DNA from: Myxococcus stipitatus | Lineage (GTDB): Bacteria > Myxococcota > Myxococcia > Myxococcales > Myxococcaceae | Direction: 5' to 3' | DNA: 64,000 nt | Assembly (NCBI RefSeq): GCF_021412625.1 | Contig: NZ_JAKCFI010000018.1 | Span: forward strand, 43,637-107,636 | Shown here: positions 26,972 to 37,625 of the stretch, piece after piece | How positions within the stretch are numbered: the first letter of the stretch is position 1 | Layout: each line of letters begins with the position of its first letter | The notes under the pieces: model-generated | Database searches by the model: none | Told to the model about the DNA's origin: nothing | What the model saw: the letters and a program-made list of their open reading frames with translations, nothing else | Program-made: the position numbers and the translations under genes

Positions 26972-27391
26972 ATGGTCGGCATGACCACGCATGACTCCAC
27001 GTTGCTGGCGGCGGCCGTCGTCGAGAGCCAGGACGGCTACACGCAGTCGATTCGCACCGGCAAGCACCACTTCATGGCGGACGAGCCGGCGGCGCTCGGC
27101 GGCGCGGACCAGGGGCCCGCGCCCTACCAGCTCCTCATGGGTTCGCTGGGTGCGTGCACGGCCATCACCCTGAAGATGTACGCGGCGCGCAAACAGTGGG
27201 ACCTGAGCCCCTTCACCGTGAAGCTCAAGCTGCTGCGCGAAGGGGACGTCGAGCGCGTGGAGCGCGTGCTCTCCGTCGGCCCAGGCGTGACGGAGGAGCA
27301 GAAGGCGCGGCTGCTCGAGATCGCCGCGAAGACGCCGGTGACGCTCACCCTCTCCCGAGCGCTGCGCATCGAGACGACTTTCGCCACCTGA
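26972..27391 (+). CDS. OsmC/Ohr family protein
   Basis: A 139-residue OsmC-fold protein: an N-terminal beta domain (QDGYTQSIRTGKHHFMAD), then the motif GPAPYQLLMGSLGACTAITLKMYA with one redox cysteine, and a C-terminal portion where the second cysteine of Ohr/OsmC peroxidases (usually V..C) is not seen (KTPVTLTLSRALRIET). Only one of the two catalytic cysteines is present, so peroxidase activity is uncertain. ATG 26972 follows a GGGGGAG stretch at a good distance; ATG 26981 is also possible. It converges with hpd. Confidence 0.8.
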   Translation: MVGMTTHDSTLLAAAVVESQDGYTQSIRTGKHHFMADEPAALGGADQGPAPYQLLMGSLGACTAITLKMYAARKQWDLSPFTVKLKLLREGDVERVERVLSVGPGVTEEQKARLLEIAAKTPVTLTLSRALRIETTFAT

Positions 27392-27412
27392 AGCCCCGGG
27401 GGCTCGAAGCAC

Positions 27413-27442
27413 AAAGCCCCCCGCCGCGCGGTGACGGCGGGG
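27413..27442 (-). terminator. Hairpin terminator of the tyrosine-catabolic operon
   Basis: CCCCGCCG (27419-27426) and CGGCGGGG (27435-27442) form an 8-bp stem with an 8-base loop. Read on the minus strand it is followed by GGC and three T. It lies 27 bases beyond the hpd stop. The T-run is short, so strength is uncertain. Confidence 0.55.
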
Positions 27443-27468
27443 CGCCAGGAGTCGCCCACGGGACGCGC

Positions 27469-28632
<1,164 letters not shown>

Positions 28633-28659
28633 GGGGACGACTCCTCGGGGTTGGAAGAC

Positions 28660-29319
28660 TCAGACGGGGACCGCGTCCGGTTGACGGTCCGGATGCGCCG
28701 CCTGGAACGCCGGCAGCTCAGCGCACGCCGCTTCGATTCGCAACAGGGTGGCGCAACGCGACAGGTCCGCGCCGAACCGCCGCGCCGCGTACAGCTGCGG
28801 CACCAGGCAGACATCCGCCACCGTCACGGCGTCCCCCACGCAATAGCGCCCCGCCGTCGGCTGCACCGCCGCCTCCAGCGCCCCCAGCCCCCGGTCCAGC
28901 CAGTACGCCGCCCACGCCTTCTCGTCCGCCCGCAGCTCGTTCTTGATGCGCTGCACCACGGCGGTGTTGTGCAGGGGCTGGATGCCGGAGTTCACCATCT
29001 CCGCCAGCATCCGCGTCCGGCCACGCAGGTACGCGTCCCTGGGGAGCAGCGAGGGCGACGGCACCACCTCCTCCAGGTACTCGAGGATGGCCAGCGACTG
29101 GGACAGCCGGCGCGTCGTGCCGTCCGCCTCCTCCCACTCCAGCGTGGGCACCGTGCGCATGGGGTTGATGGCGCGGTAGGCGTCCGTGTTCTGCTGCCCG
29201 CCGTCCTTGAGCAGGTGCACCGGCACGTACTCGAACGACACCCCCTTGAGGTGCAACCCCAGGCGCGCGCGCCACGACGCGGACGAGCGCCAGTAGTTGT
29301 GCAGCCGCACGCCCTTCAT
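28660..29319 (-). CDS. maiA: Maleylacetoacetate isomerase (zeta-class GST)
   Basis: A 219-residue glutathione S-transferase of the zeta class. The start LHNYWRSSASWRARLGLHLKG contains the SSxSxR glutathione-activation motif diagnostic for zeta GSTs. INPMRTVPTLE and SQSLAILEYLEE form the remainder of the thioredoxin domain, and QPLHNTAV begins the helical domain. It isomerises maleylacetoacetate to fumarylacetoacetate in tyrosine degradation. Its ATG overlaps the FAH stop by four bases (29316-29319). Confidence 0.92.
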   Translation of the reverse strand: MKGVRLHNYWRSSASWRARLGLHLKGVSFEYVPVHLLKDGGQQNTDAYRAINPMRTVPTLEWEEADGTTRRLSQSLAILEYLEEVVPSPSLLPRDAYLRGRTRMLAEMVNSGIQPLHNTAVVQRIKNELRADEKAWAAYWLDRGLGALEAAVQPTAGRYCVGDAVTVADVCLVPQLYAARRFGADLSRCATLLRIEAACAELPAFQAAHPDRQPDAVPV

Positions 29320-30299
29320 GGCTTCTTCTCCACGACCTTCTGGGAGATGCGGCCGAAGAGGCTCTGCCCGTCCTCGCCGGTCATCTCGATGTCGATGGTG
29401 TCGCCCACCTTCATGAAGGGCGTCGTGGGCTTGCCCTGCTCGATGGTTTCGATCATCCGCTGCTCGGCGAGGCAGGAGATGCCGCGCGCGCGGTCCGCGT
29501 TGGACACCGTGCCGCTGCCCAGGATGGTGCCGGCGGTGTAGCTGCGCGTCTTGCACAGGTGCTGGATGAGGTCGAAGAAGGAGAAGTGCATCTCCGGCCC
29601 CGCGTCGGTGTCGCCCACCTGCTGGCCGTTGAGCACCGAGCGCAGGCGCAGGTGCACGCGCCCGTCGCGCCACGCGCCGCCCAGCTCGTCCGGCGTCACC
29701 GCGAAGGGGCTGAAGGCGGTGGCGGGCTTGCTCTGGAAGAAGCCGAAGCCCTTGGCCAGCTCGTCCGGGATGAGGTTGCGCAGGGACACGTCGTTGGCCA
29801 GCATCAGCAGCTTCACGTGCTTGGCCGCGTCCTGGGCCTTCGTGCCCTGGGGCGTGTCGCCGAGGATGACCGCGACCTCGCTCTCGAAGTCCAGGCCCCA
29901 CGCCTCGTCCGCCAGGGGGATGTCGTCGGTGGGCCCGAGGAAGTCCCCGGAGCCGCCCTGGTACACCAGCGGGTCGGTGCGCAGCGTGGCCGGCGGCTCC
30001 GCGTTGCGCGCCTTGCGCACCAGGATGACGTGGTTGATGTACGCGCTGCCATCCACCCACTCGTAGGCGCGCGGCAGCGGCGCCGCGAGCGCGCGCACGT
30101 CCAGCGGGCGGCTCTGCACCGCGTCCGCCTCCAGCTGCGCGGCGAGCGCGCGCAGCTGCGGCTCCTTCGCGTCCCAGTCGTCGAGCGCGGCCTGGAGCGT
30201 CAACGCCACGTTGGTGGCCAGCGCGTAGGCCGAGTTGTCCCGCTTGACGACGATGAGCCGCCCATCACGGGTTCCATCCTTGAGCGTCGCGAGCTTCAC
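29316..30299 (-). CDS. Fumarylacetoacetate hydrolase family protein
   Basis: A 327-residue FAH-fold hydrolase. The metal-binding acidic residues appear as WGLDFESEVAVILG and the neighbouring LANDVSLRNLIPDE. The catalytic-type region includes GTILGSGTVSNAD near the C-terminus. In this operon it should cleave fumarylacetoacetate to fumarate and acetoacetate, the last step of tyrosine catabolism. It is the first gene; upstream is an unusual nested inverted repeat region. Homogentisate 1,2-dioxygenase, needed between hpd and maiA, is not in the window. Confidence 0.9.
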   Translation of the reverse strand: MKLATLKDGTRDGRLIVVKRDNSAYALATNVALTLQAALDDWDAKEPQLRALAAQLEADAVQSRPLDVRALAAPLPRAYEWVDGSAYINHVILVRKARNAEPPATLRTDPLVYQGGSGDFLGPTDDIPLADEAWGLDFESEVAVILGDTPQGTKAQDAAKHVKLLMLANDVSLRNLIPDELAKGFGFFQSKPATAFSPFAVTPDELGGAWRDGRVHLRLRSVLNGQQVGDTDAGPEMHFSFFDLIQHLCKTRSYTAGTILGSGTVSNADRARGISCLAEQRMIETIEQGKPTTPFMKVGDTIDIEMTGEDGQSLFGRISQKVVEKKP

Positions 30300-30359
30300 T
30301 CCCCGCCTCCCCGCGGCCCCATGGAGAATGAAACCGCGAGGGCCGCCTCAGTGTGGGGT

Positions 30360-30437
30360 GGCTTTTCCGATGGGGCTCCGGGGGTGTCAAGCACCCCCGA
30401 CGGATGCGCCGCGGCAATCGTCCAACGCGGAAAAGCC
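30360..30437. promoter_or_regulatory. Nested inverted repeats upstream of the tyrosine operon
   Basis: Outer arms: GGCTTTTCCG (30360-30369) and CGGAAAAGCC (30428-30437), exact 10-bp complements, extendable to 14 with one mismatch. Inside sits a hairpin CGGGGGTG-TCAAG-CACCCCCG at 30379-30399. The region is 60-140 bases upstream of the FAH start and downstream of the gene at 30515, so it may be an operator, a terminator for that gene, or both. Confidence 0.5.
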
Positions 30438-30514
30438 CCCCTGCGCCGGCCTGTAACGCGGACGCATGTCACCGGCCACCCAGGGCGGAGCAATGCCCTC
30501 TCAGCGGAATGCAG

Positions 30515-31096
30515 CTACCAGCAGCTCGTCCGGGCCGGCAGCCAGGCGTCATAGTTCGCGCCGAGGTTGCTGTCCCACTGCCCGCCCGCCGTCGCCGCCA
30601 CGTAGACCTCCCAGGCGTTCTGGTTGAGGTTGGCGTCGAAGGCGTACGTGAAGAGGTGGCTCTCCACGGCGTTGGGCTGCTCGCACACCCAGACGCCCTC
30701 CTGCCCCCCGGCCGCGAAGTGCGCCAGGCACAGCGGCGTCGTCATGTAGCGCATGCACTTGGTGCAGCCACGCGGCCCCGCGTTGAGGAAGACGTACGCA
30801 TCGGCATGCGTGCCCGCGGCCGCCTGGAGCATCGCCCCCTGACCGTTGAGCTGGACGTAGAACTGGATCTGGTCGTCCGGGTACAGCCCGCGCAGGAACC
30901 CCCGGTAGCTGACGGTGAGCGTGGACAGCTTCCCGGGCAGCCGCGACGTGTGGCGGATGACCTCGAACGGGCCCGCCACGTACACGTCGTCGACGCTGCA
31001 GATGGGATAGTCCGGCGGATAGTCGGAGGCGCGGGCGGCGACGGGCAGCAGCAGCGACAGCGCGAGCACGGCCACGACGCGGCAGGGGGGCTTCAT
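30515..31096 (-). CDS. Secreted cysteine-rich protein of unknown function
   Basis: A 193-residue exported protein with a signal peptide (VVAVLALSLLLPVAARA, residues 8-24). The mature chain has cysteines in PICSVD, GCTKCMRY, LCLAHF, WVCEQP and the C-terminal TSCW, six in all, suggesting three disulfides. The GCTKC-x-RYM part is not a recognised metal or thioredoxin motif. No family recognised. ATG 31096 is preferred because the signal peptide follows it immediately. Downstream of it lies the nested inverted-repeat region and then the tyrosine operon on the same strand. Confidence 0.7.
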   Translation of the reverse strand: MKPPCRVVAVLALSLLLPVAARASDYPPDYPICSVDDVYVAGPFEVIRHTSRLPGKLSTLTVSYRGFLRGLYPDDQIQFYVQLNGQGAMLQAAAGTHADAYVFLNAGPRGCTKCMRYMTTPLCLAHFAAGGQEGVWVCEQPNAVESHLFTYAFDANLNQNAWEVYVAATAGGQWDSNLGANYDAWLPARTSCW

Positions 31097-31394
31097 GATG
31101 GACGGTCCTCGATGCTCCCGGAGGGCAGGCTGGAGAGGACGCGGCAAGGTTCCGGGAACCCCCGCCGGACCGGAATACCCCTACCGCGTAGCACGTGAGC
31201 CCTCCGGGGAGGAAGGACGCCCGGGTCGCGCGTGGGTTCGCCCGCAGGGGACGCTTGCGCGTGGAGGGGTACCCGCGCCCGCGTTCCGCGAGGCGTGCAA
31301 TGGTGCACTCCGGCGTTCGTCGTGAAGACAACCCGGTCCGACGGGGGCTCCGCACCACAGGGCGCCCCGCGTCGGCGAATCCCCCGGAGCCGCC

Positions 31395-33359
<1,965 letters not shown>

Positions 33360-33374
33360 GCGGCGGAGGTCCGG

Positions 33375-33423
33375 GCGCCGGCGCGGGGGACGCCTCCCTC
33401 CTCGCCGGCGCTCGCCGCTTTTT
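33375..33423 (+). terminator. Terminator after the S9 peptidase gene
   Basis: GCGCCGGCG (33375-33383) pairs perfectly with CGCCGGCGC (33403-33411), 9 bp; a run of five T (33419-33423) follows eight bases later. It lies between the peptidase stop and the convergent kinase-like gene, whose stop codon is at 33423-33425. Confidence 0.7.
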
Positions 33424-34547
33424 CAGCGGTGGAGGTGCTGCGCCACCACGGCCACCGTCGCCGCGGCCAGCGCCACCAGCACGCCCACCGTCAGCCACCG
33501 CGGCAGCGGAGGCCCGGCGGGCGCGGCCACCGGCGGCGCGTCGAACTCCAGGTCCGTCACCGCCAGCGCCCGCGTCTCCTCCGACGACAGCGTGCGCGCC
33601 ACGGCGACGTCGCCCCCCTCCCCGGGCAGCTCGAGCGCGCCCGCCTCGTCCACCACGGCGCGCAGCCCGTCCAGCACCTCGTCCATGGACGCGAAGCGCG
33701 CCTCGGGCCGCTTCTCCAGACAGCGGCGCACCAGCGCCTCCAGCGGCGCGGGGATGGCCAGGTCCGGACGCAGCGTCCGGAAGCGCGGCGGCGGCTCCTT
33801 GTGGTGCGCGAACACGAGCTCCAGCGCGTCCGTGGACACGAACGGCACCCGGCCCACCAGCATCTGGTAGAGGACGATGCCCAGCGAGTAGATGTCACCG
33901 CGCGCGTCCGCCGAGCCCCGCGCCTGCTCCGGCGCCCGGTACGCGTGCGAGCCGGGCAGCGCGCCCGCCAGGGTGATGTCCGGCACCGACAGGCGCCCCT
34001 GCTCGGACAGGACGGGCGCCACGCGGCCGAAGCCCCGCACCTTCACGTGGTCCGGGCCGCCCCGCGCGTCCGACGACACCAGGACGCTGTCCGGCGTGAG
34101 GGCCCGGTGCACCACGCCCGCGCGGTGCGCCGCGCGCAGCGCCCGGGCAATGCCCCGCGCCAGCTCCACCGCGCGCGGCCACGCCAGCGCCCCGGCCTCC
34201 AGGCGCCGCGCCAGGGTGACGCCCTCCACCAGCTCCGTGGCCAGGAAGACGGTGCCGTCCTCCATCCGCCCGAAGTCGAGGACGGTGACGATGTTGGGGT
34301 GGTGCAGCCGCGCGGTGGCCCGGGCCTCCGCCAGGAGGTGCTGCTGGTGCGTCGCCTCCGCGCCCGCCCCCAGCACCTCCAACGTCACCACCCGCTCCAG
34401 CGGTAGCTGTGCCGCTCGGTACACCCGTGCCGGGCCGCTCGCGCCCATCGGCGCCAGCACCTGGAAGCGGCCCTGGAGCACCTGGCCGACCCGCGCGTCC
34501 ACCCCGGGCAGGGAGGAGGCGGCGATGGAAGAGTTCCGCGTCTGCAT
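33423..34547 (-). CDS. Ser/Thr protein kinase-like pseudokinase with C-terminal membrane anchor
   Basis: A 374-residue protein of the bacterial Ser/Thr kinase family with a kinase-like domain at about residues 25-290 and one membrane segment near the C-terminus (about 350-367). All three catalytic landmarks are changed: VAIK lysine to Glu57 (VTLEVL), HRD aspartate to Ala149 (HRALTPDS) and DFG aspartate to Gly172 (RGFGRV). The fold landmarks are kept: GxxGxARVYRA loop, the helix-C EARA, YRAPEQ and GDIYSLGIVLY. It is therefore predicted inactive as a kinase and may bind or regulate another protein. ATG 34547 (MQTRNSS) precedes the kinase domain directly; upstream in-frame codons add nothing recognisable. 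Confidence 0.88.
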   Translation of the reverse strand: MQTRNSSIAASSLPGVDARVGQVLQGRFQVLAPMGASGPARVYRAAQLPLERVVTLEVLGAGAEATHQQHLLAEARATARLHHPNIVTVLDFGRMEDGTVFLATELVEGVTLARRLEAGALAWPRAVELARGIARALRAAHRAGVVHRALTPDSVLVSSDARGGPDHVKVRGFGRVAPVLSEQGRLSVPDITLAGALPGSHAYRAPEQARGSADARGDIYSLGIVLYQMLVGRVPFVSTDALELVFAHHKEPPPRFRTLRPDLAIPAPLEALVRRCLEKRPEARFASMDEVLDGLRAVVDEAGALELPGEGGDVAVARTLSSEETRALAVTDLEFDAPPVAAPAGPPLPRWLTVGVLVALAAATVAVVAQHLHR

Positions 34548-34778
34548 GATGAAACCTCGGCCGGACCGTCCCACCGGAGCGTCACGACGGCGTCGAGTGC
34601 CCGTCACGGGCCCGACAACACGCAGCAACACCTGGGCACTCGGGGCCCGGAAATCCACCGGCGCGCGGGGCGCACGCTTCCGTTCTCCCGGAAACGCGGC
34701 CGCCGCCACGCCCAATCCACAGCGGGGTCCCCACGGCGGCGGTGAAACCTCCACCCGGGCCCCTGTCTCGTTCTCGAC

Positions 34779-35093
34779 TCACGCCCTCGGCGGATGGGCT
34801 CCCCGTGGGCACTCCCAGTACGTGTACTCGCAGACCTCCCGCGTCTCGTCGCAGGGCACCTTCGCCACCGTCGCCAGCCGGCACGGGTGGTGTGGCCCCT
34901 CGCTCCCCTCCATCCCCACCTCGCCCGACGCCTCCACTCCCGGCGCCGGAGGCGGCGGCGCCACCCACCGGAGCGTGGCCTCCCCGGAGACCCCCGCCGC
35001 CACGCGCGGCTCGTCCCACGGCCGGAACCCTCCCGGCGCCAGTCCCGACACGGTGCCCAGCACCACGCCCAGGACGCACAGCTTCTTGTTCAT
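34779..35093 (-). CDS. Small secreted cysteine-containing protein
   Basis: A 104-residue predicted exported protein: MNKKLCVLGVVLGTVSGLAPGG is a signal-peptide-like start. The rest has a Pro-rich middle (WVAPPPPAPGVE) and a C-terminal part with four cysteines (HHPCRL, KVPCDE, EVCEYTYWECP), enough for two disulfides. No family recognised. The ATG at 35093 has a G-rich stretch upstream. It lies 231 bases upstream of the kinase-like gene on the same strand, with no visible coupling. Confidence 0.55.
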   Translation of the reverse strand: MNKKLCVLGVVLGTVSGLAPGGFRPWDEPRVAAGVSGEATLRWVAPPPPAPGVEASGEVGMEGSEGPHHPCRLATVAKVPCDETREVCEYTYWECPRGAHPPRA

Positions 35094-35310
35094 GCAACCC
35101 CCTCGCCGGCGGCCACCGCCCGTCGCGCCCCTGGGCGCGCACCGGTTCCGGGTCCGCGGCAGGGACGTCACTAGCCGGGGGGTCTGACATTCCCCGCGCT
35201 CCAGGACAGGGGCGCCAGGACACCCCGCCCCGGAGGACGTCGGAAGCGTCGGGTATCGGAGTGTCACCACCTGAGGCTAGGATGTCGCCCCTTCGGAGCC
35301 GTCACCACCC

Positions 35311-35688
35311 ATGCCATTCCAGATCAACGTTCACGCGCAGGACCGCATCCTCGAGGTCGTCTATCCGCCGCAGGTCACGTCGGAGGACCTGGCCGAGTAC
35401 CTGGCGGAGGTGAAGAAGGCCATCGTCGGCTTCGGCGGCGAATGGTCCGCGCTCGTGGACCAGTCCCAGCTGCGGGTGATGCCTCCGGACGTGGTGGGCG
35501 CCATGGCGACCCTCAACGCCTACGCCCAGTTGCACGGCATGCAGCGCTCCGCGCGCGTCGTCACCGACGCCCCCTCCGGCCTCCAGGCCTGGCGCATGAC
35601 GAAGCGGGCCATGCTCACCATCCCCACCCGCACCTTCGAGACCCGGACCGACGCCCTCGAGTGGCTCCGCAATCCGGACGCGGACTGA
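35311..35688 (+). CDS. STAS/SpoIIAA-like small protein
   Basis: A 125-residue protein with the alternating beta-alpha pattern of SpoIIAA/STAS-like proteins: ILEVVYPPQVTSEDLAEYLAEVKKAI, SALVDQSQLRVMPPD, then a helix and AMLTIPTRTFETRTDALEWLR, the usual ending of this family. It lacks the phosphorylatable serine motif of true anti-sigma antagonists as far as can be seen. Proteins of this type often bind lipids or regulate partners; the role is unknown. A hairpin at 35724-35749 follows. Confidence 0.7.
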   Translation: MPFQINVHAQDRILEVVYPPQVTSEDLAEYLAEVKKAIVGFGGEWSALVDQSQLRVMPPDVVGAMATLNAYAQLHGMQRSARVVTDAPSGLQAWRMTKRAMLTIPTRTFETRTDALEWLRNPDAD

Positions 35689-35723
35689 CAACTTGCACTG
35701 AAGTCGCGGCTTCCGTGTTTCGG

Positions 35724-35749
35724 GGGCCGACTTCACCTATAGTCGGCCC
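35724..35749 (+). terminator. Hairpin between the STAS-like gene and the protease gene
   Basis: GGGCCGACT (35724-35732) and AGTCGGCCC (35741-35749) form a perfect 9-bp stem with an 8-base loop. Only TT follows, so it is either a weak terminator of the STAS-like gene or a leader hairpin 50 bases before the protease start. Confidence 0.55.
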
Positions 35750-35798
35750 TTCGTCCCCCCGGGCGCATCTCCCCTCACCACCAGGAGTCGTCTCTTCC

Positions 35799-37445
35799 AT
35801 GCACCTCCCCCGGAATGGCGCCGCCAGGCTCTTTGGCGCGCTGCTGAGCACCCTCACCTTCGCCGCCTGTCAGCCCGCCGTCGAGGGTGAGGCGACGCCG
35901 CCCCCCGAGACCGGCGAGTCGAAGACCCCGGTCGTCTACGGCACCGACAACCGCCAGGACGTGTACGCGCACACGGACGCGACGCTGCGCCAGCGCGCGG
36001 AGCAGTCCACGGTGGCGCTGATGAGCCCGTCGGACTTCAACGCCAGCAACCCCGACAACGTCACCTTCAACGGCTCCAACCTGGGCACGTACTACAACCT
36101 GTGCACCAACCAGCGCTTCCGCGCGGACCCGACGGCGGCGTGGTGCTCCGGTACGCTCATCGACAACGACCTGGTGCTGACGGCGGGCCACTGCATCACC
36201 AGCGCGGCGGACTGCGCGGACACGCGCTTCGTCTTCAACTACTACCGCACCGCGGACGGCGTGCTGAAGACGGTGACGACGGCGGACATCTTCTCCTGCC
36301 AGTCCATCGTCGTGCGCCAGCAGGCGACGACGGGCGGCCGCAACCTGGACTACGCCATCATCAAGCTGGACCGCTCCGCCGCGCCGCGCTTCACGCCCGC
36401 GCCCGTCCGCCCGGGCAACACGGCGCTGACCGCGGGCGCCAACGTGGCCGTCATCGGTTCGGGCAGCGGCATCCCGTTCAAGATTGATTCGGGCGGTTCG
36501 GTGCGCAACGCGCGCGCCAGCACGCTGGACTACTTCGTGGCCACCACGGACACCTTCGGCGGCAACTCCGGCTCCGGCGTGTACGAGACGGCGAACTACA
36601 CGGTGGCCGGCATCCTGGTGCGCGGTGAGACGGACTACGTCTACAGCGGCAGCTGCCGCGTCGTGAACACGTGCACGGAGACGGGCACGGACTGCGACGG
36701 CGAGGACATCACCTACGTGCGTCCGGCCATCGACGCGCTCTGCGCCGCGACCGCCAACGAGCGGCTGTGCGGCACCACGAACCCGCCCACCGGCGGCAAC
36801 TCGTACACCTTCTCCGCCAGCAACACGAACAGCGCGCAGATGAACACCGTCAACAAGACGGTGGCGCTGACGGCGGGGCAGAAGATCACCCTGGGCACCT
36901 GCGGCGTGACGGGCGCGTCCGTCACGGGTGACTCCTACCTGCGCTTCGTCGGTCCGACCGGCTCGGAGGTGGCGAGCAACGACGACGCGTGCGGCGGCCG
37001 CGGCTCCAACCTGAGCTACACGGCGACGGTGGCGGGCAACTACGAGATTCGCGCGGGCTGCTACTCCACGGGCGCCTGCTCGGGCACCGTGGCCTGGACC
37101 ATCGAGGGTGGCGGCAACCCCAACCCGACCAGCGGCTCGTTCACCTTCACCGCCTCCAACACCAACAGCGCGCAGACGGGCACCACCAACCGCGACATCG
37201 TCGCGGCCGCGGGCCAGACGCTGGCGTTCGGCACGTGCACGGTGAGCGGCGCCTCCGGCTCCGGCGACACCTTCCTGCGCCTGTACAACACCGCCACCGG
37301 CCAGCAGGTGTCCTTCAACGACGACGCGTGCGGCACGCTGTCCTACGCCACCTACGTCATCCCCTCGGCCGGCACCTACCAGGTGCGCGCGGGCTGCTAC
37401 GGCAGCAGTTCGTGCAGCGGCACCGTGGCCTGGACGCTCCAGTAG
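35799..37445 (+). CDS. Lipoprotein trypsin-like serine protease with two C-terminal PPC-type domains
   Basis: A 548-residue secreted protease. Lipobox FAAC near residue 25 suggests lipid anchoring. The S1-type protease domain (about 65-330) has His131 in TAGHC, Asp in LDYAIIKLD and Ser257 in GGNSGSG, the catalytic triad order of trypsin-like enzymes. Two tandem ~100-residue domains follow (about 335-440 and 448-548), each with FTFSASNTNSAQ-type starts, a GTC, a NDDACG and an ending CSGTVAWT; they resemble pre-peptidase C-terminal (PPC) domains and carry paired cysteines. CCAGGAGT is the ribosome-binding region. Confidence 0.9.
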   Translation: MHLPRNGAARLFGALLSTLTFAACQPAVEGEATPPPETGESKTPVVYGTDNRQDVYAHTDATLRQRAEQSTVALMSPSDFNASNPDNVTFNGSNLGTYYNLCTNQRFRADPTAAWCSGTLIDNDLVLTAGHCITSAADCADTRFVFNYYRTADGVLKTVTTADIFSCQSIVVRQQATTGGRNLDYAIIKLDRSAAPRFTPAPVRPGNTALTAGANVAVIGSGSGIPFKIDSGGSVRNARASTLDYFVATTDTFGGNSGSGVYETANYTVAGILVRGETDYVYSGSCRVVNTCTETGTDCDGEDITYVRPAIDALCAATANERLCGTTNPPTGGNSYTFSASNTNSAQMNTVNKTVALTAGQKITLGTCGVTGASVTGDSYLRFVGPTGSEVASNDDACGGRGSNLSYTATVAGNYEIRAGCYSTGACSGTVAWTIEGGGNPNPTSGSFTFTASNTNSAQTGTTNRDIVAAAGQTLAFGTCTVSGASGSGDTFLRLYNTATGQQVSFNDDACGTLSYATYVIPSAGTYQVRAGCYGSSSCSGTVAWTLQ

Positions 37446-37472
37446 TCCACGCGGGTCCGTCATGAAGTCCTC

Positions 37473-37509
37473 GCGGGCGGCCTGGAGACGGGCCGCCCGC
37501 GGTCGTTTT
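37473..37509 (+). terminator. Rho-independent terminator after the protease gene
   Basis: GCGGGCGGCC (37473-37482) pairs exactly with GGCCGCCCGC (37491-37500) around an 8-base loop, then GGTCG and four T (37506-37509). It starts 27 bases after the protease stop. Confidence 0.8.
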
Positions 37510-37625
37510 CTCCACACCCACTTCCGCGCGCCGCCCTCCCGGTGGCGCGAGCTGACGACAGCCCTCCTTCCCGCCCCGTACCCCGCGCTTGACAGCCTGG
37601 GGGCCGGGGTCTAACGCACAGCGAC

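Noticed and set aside
33423..34754. Longer start for the pseudokinase at 34754
   Set aside because: The extra 69 residues are Arg/Pro-rich and run through the non-coding leader; the kinase domain starts soon after the ATG at 34547.
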